From the NCBI GenBank assembly GCA_947254705.1, contig CAMYCX010000069.1, positions 1 to 6,135 on the forward strand: a DNA stretch of 6,135 nt. The letters run 5' to 3'. Position numbers and translations under genes: made by a program. This document shows, piece after piece, positions 4,870 through 6,135 of the stretch. The notes under the pieces were generated by a model that did not search any database, was not told where the DNA came from, and worked only from the letters and a program-made list of their open reading frames with translations. Source of the DNA: an uncultured Veillonellaceae bacterium. Lineage in GTDB: Bacteria > Bacillota > Negativicutes > Veillonellales > Negativicoccaceae. Position 1 is the first letter of the stretch, and the number at the start of each line of letters is the position of its first letter.

Positions 4870-6135
4870 TCAGAACAAGGTCGCCCGAACAGTTTCTATT
4901 CCGGCAACAAGTGCGTCTTTTAATCGTTCAGGTTGCTTACCGCCGGCCTGTGCCATGTCCGGTCGTCCGCCACCGCCGCCACCGCAGGTCTGGGCCGCTG
5001 CTTTGACAACCTGTCCGGCATGTACACCTGCGGTGATCGCCTTCTTTGATGCCGCCGCCAGTAGAAACACCTTTCCCTCGTGCACCGCGCCGAGCAACAC
5101 CACATCCACTTCGGGACGTGTTTTCAGCAAATCTCCGATTTGCCGCAATTCATTCATGTCCGTCGCCTCAACCTGCCCGCTGACAACCGTTAAATCTCCT
5201 ATTTGCAAGGCAGATTCAGCCAATTTACTGATCTGCTGCTTACTTTGATCACGATGTAAGGTGTCAAGCTCTTTTTCCAATGCCTTTTTATCGGTGAGAA
5301 CATGTCCCAACCGATCGAGAAGTGTTGCGGGCGTCGCTTTCAAAAGCACGGACGCTCTTTCCAGTTTGGCTGCTTCTTTTTTTACCAATTCATACGCACC
5401 GCGTCCCGTAACCGCCTCGATACGACGAATACCTGAGCCGATACCGCTTTCGGATATAATTCGAAACAGCCCGATCTCCCCTGTGTTGGCAACATGACTG
5501 CCACCGCACAGTTCAATACTGACACGGGGTACTTGTACCACTCTTACGACATCTCCGTACTTTTCACCGAAGAGTGCCATCGCGCCCATTTCTTTTGCAC
5601 GGGCAATCGGCATTTCTTCAATCAAGGTCGGGATCCCCTGCCAGATGGTTTCATTAACATATCTCTCCACTTGAGAAATTTGATCATCCGTCAACGGTTG
5701 TGCGTGCGTAAAATCAAACCGCAATCGATCCGGCATTACAACCGATCCCGCCTGCGTTACATGTGCACCGAGCACATGCTGCAACGCGGCTTGCAACAGA
5801 TGCGTCCCCGTATGATTTCTGGCCATATCATGACGACGTTCCGTATCCGGTTGCGCCAATACTGTATCTCCTTTTTTGATAAGTCCTTCTTCTACTTCTC
5901 CTGTCAAGTAGATCGTACCGTCCGGATTGCACTTTGTGTCCGTCACCCGGACCTTGCCTCCCGGCGCCGTCAATATACCGACATCACCCAGTTGGCCGCC
6001 CCCTTCCGCATGGAACGGATTGACGCGTAAAATAACAACTACATCGGTTCCATCCTCTGCCGCATCGACTTCTTTCCCGTCACGGCCAAGCATAATGACC
6101 TCTGTTTCACTTACCGTTTCATCGTAGACCCGCCC
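4870..6135 (-). CDS. alaS: Alanyl-tRNA synthetase, C-terminal half (5' end outside window)
   Basis: AlaRS charges tRNA-Ala in the cytoplasm. The window holds the last 421 codons and the stop, roughly half of a usual 870-880 residue enzyme; the aminoacylation domain lies beyond the right edge and no start is visible. Seen in order: NPFHAEGGGQLGD at the entry to the editing part (around 6021-5983), the editing-domain zinc motifs HTGTH (5814-5800) and CGGSH (5508-5494), a charged linker of heptad-like character (about 5400-5230), and the DHHA1-type C-Ala domain ending in CGGGGGGRPDMAQAGGK (near 4990-4940). These show that mischarged tRNA editing should be intact. It is the first recognised gene of the operon seen here. 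The product identity is firm. Confidence 0.98.
   Translation of the reverse strand, partial: GRVYDETVSETEVIMLGRDGKEVDAAEDGTDVVVILRVNPFHAEGGGQLGDVGILTAPGGKVRVTDTKCNPDGTIYLTGEVEEGLIKKGDTVLAQPDTERRHDMARNHTGTHLLQAALQHVLGAHVTQAGSVVMPDRLRFDFTHAQPLTDDQISQVERYVNETIWQGIPTLIEEMPIARAKEMGAMALFGEKYGDVVRVVQVPRVSIELCGGSHVANTGEIGLFRIISESGIGSGIRRIEAVTGRGAYELVKKEAAKLERASVLLKATPATLLDRLGHVLTDKKALEKELDTLHRDQSKQQISKLAESALQIGDLTVVSGQVEATDMNELRQIGDLLKTRPEVDVVLLGAVHEGKVFLLAAASKKAITAGVHAGQVVKAAAQTCGGGGGGRPDMAQAGGKQPERLKDALVAGIETVRATLF

Noticed and set aside
4966..4986. Run of GGC/GGT-type codons as a possible simple repeat
   Set aside because: It encodes the conserved poly-glycine segment of the AlaRS C-Ala domain (CGGGGGGRPDMAQAGGK), which is normal for the family.
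4601..5248. Plus-strand 215-codon open frame
   Set aside because: It runs antisense to alaS and ireB, both of which have clear family motifs. Its proline- and serine-rich translation is the complement of the glycine-rich AlaRS C-terminus.
5494..6030. Plus-strand 178-codon open frame
   Set aside because: It is antisense to the AlaRS editing domain. The translation has no recognisable domain and there is no ribosome binding site.

Overview
The window looks like ordinary chromosome from a member of the Bacillota, probably the class Negativicutes (Veillonella/Dialister/Megasphaera-like). The evidence is the gene set and order, not any single marker. The alaS - ireB - ruvX - DUF1292 run and the cinA-type gene - recA - recX - rny run are both Firmicute arrangements, and RNase Y, IreB and DUF1292 are typical Firmicute families. 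The class assignment is an inference; no rRNA or other marker is present. All nine genes lie on the minus strand, so transcription runs from high to low coordinates. No mobile element, CRISPR array, tRNA or rRNA was seen. The window is almost fully coding; the largest gap is about 100 bases.

Right-hand unit (6135 to 3828, minus strand): the 3' half of alaS (alanyl-tRNA synthetase, cut by the window edge), ireB (small regulatory phosphoprotein of the PASTA-kinase pathway), ruvX/yqgF (RNase H-fold nuclease for 16S rRNA maturation) and a very acidic DUF1292 protein. Spacings are 14 nt, a 4-nt ATGA overlap and 13 nt, as in one operon. A strong intrinsic terminator at 3828-3868 closes it.

Left-hand unit (about 3798 to 1, minus strand): a promoter-like TGATATAAT lies directly after the terminator. 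It is followed by a solute-binding protein of the iron/polyamine type-2 periplasmic fold, a stand-alone CinA C-terminal domain (NMN deamidase, PncC type), recA, recX, and the first 214 codons of rny (RNase Y), cut at the left edge. The first four genes are tightly packed (4-nt gap, 1-nt gap, 8-nt overlap), so recA is probably co-transcribed with, and translationally coupled to, its neighbours. rny follows after 77 nt without a visible terminator.

Most of the content is conserved housekeeping. The points worth a second look are: an orphan solute-binding protein heading the recA operon; its near-perfect lipobox in which the essential Cys is Trp; the missing N-terminal half of CinA; the odd start region of rny, where the only well-spaced start codons are ATC or ATT; and a small palindrome between the terminator and the downstream promoter. 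I found no evidence for a wholly new multi-gene system.
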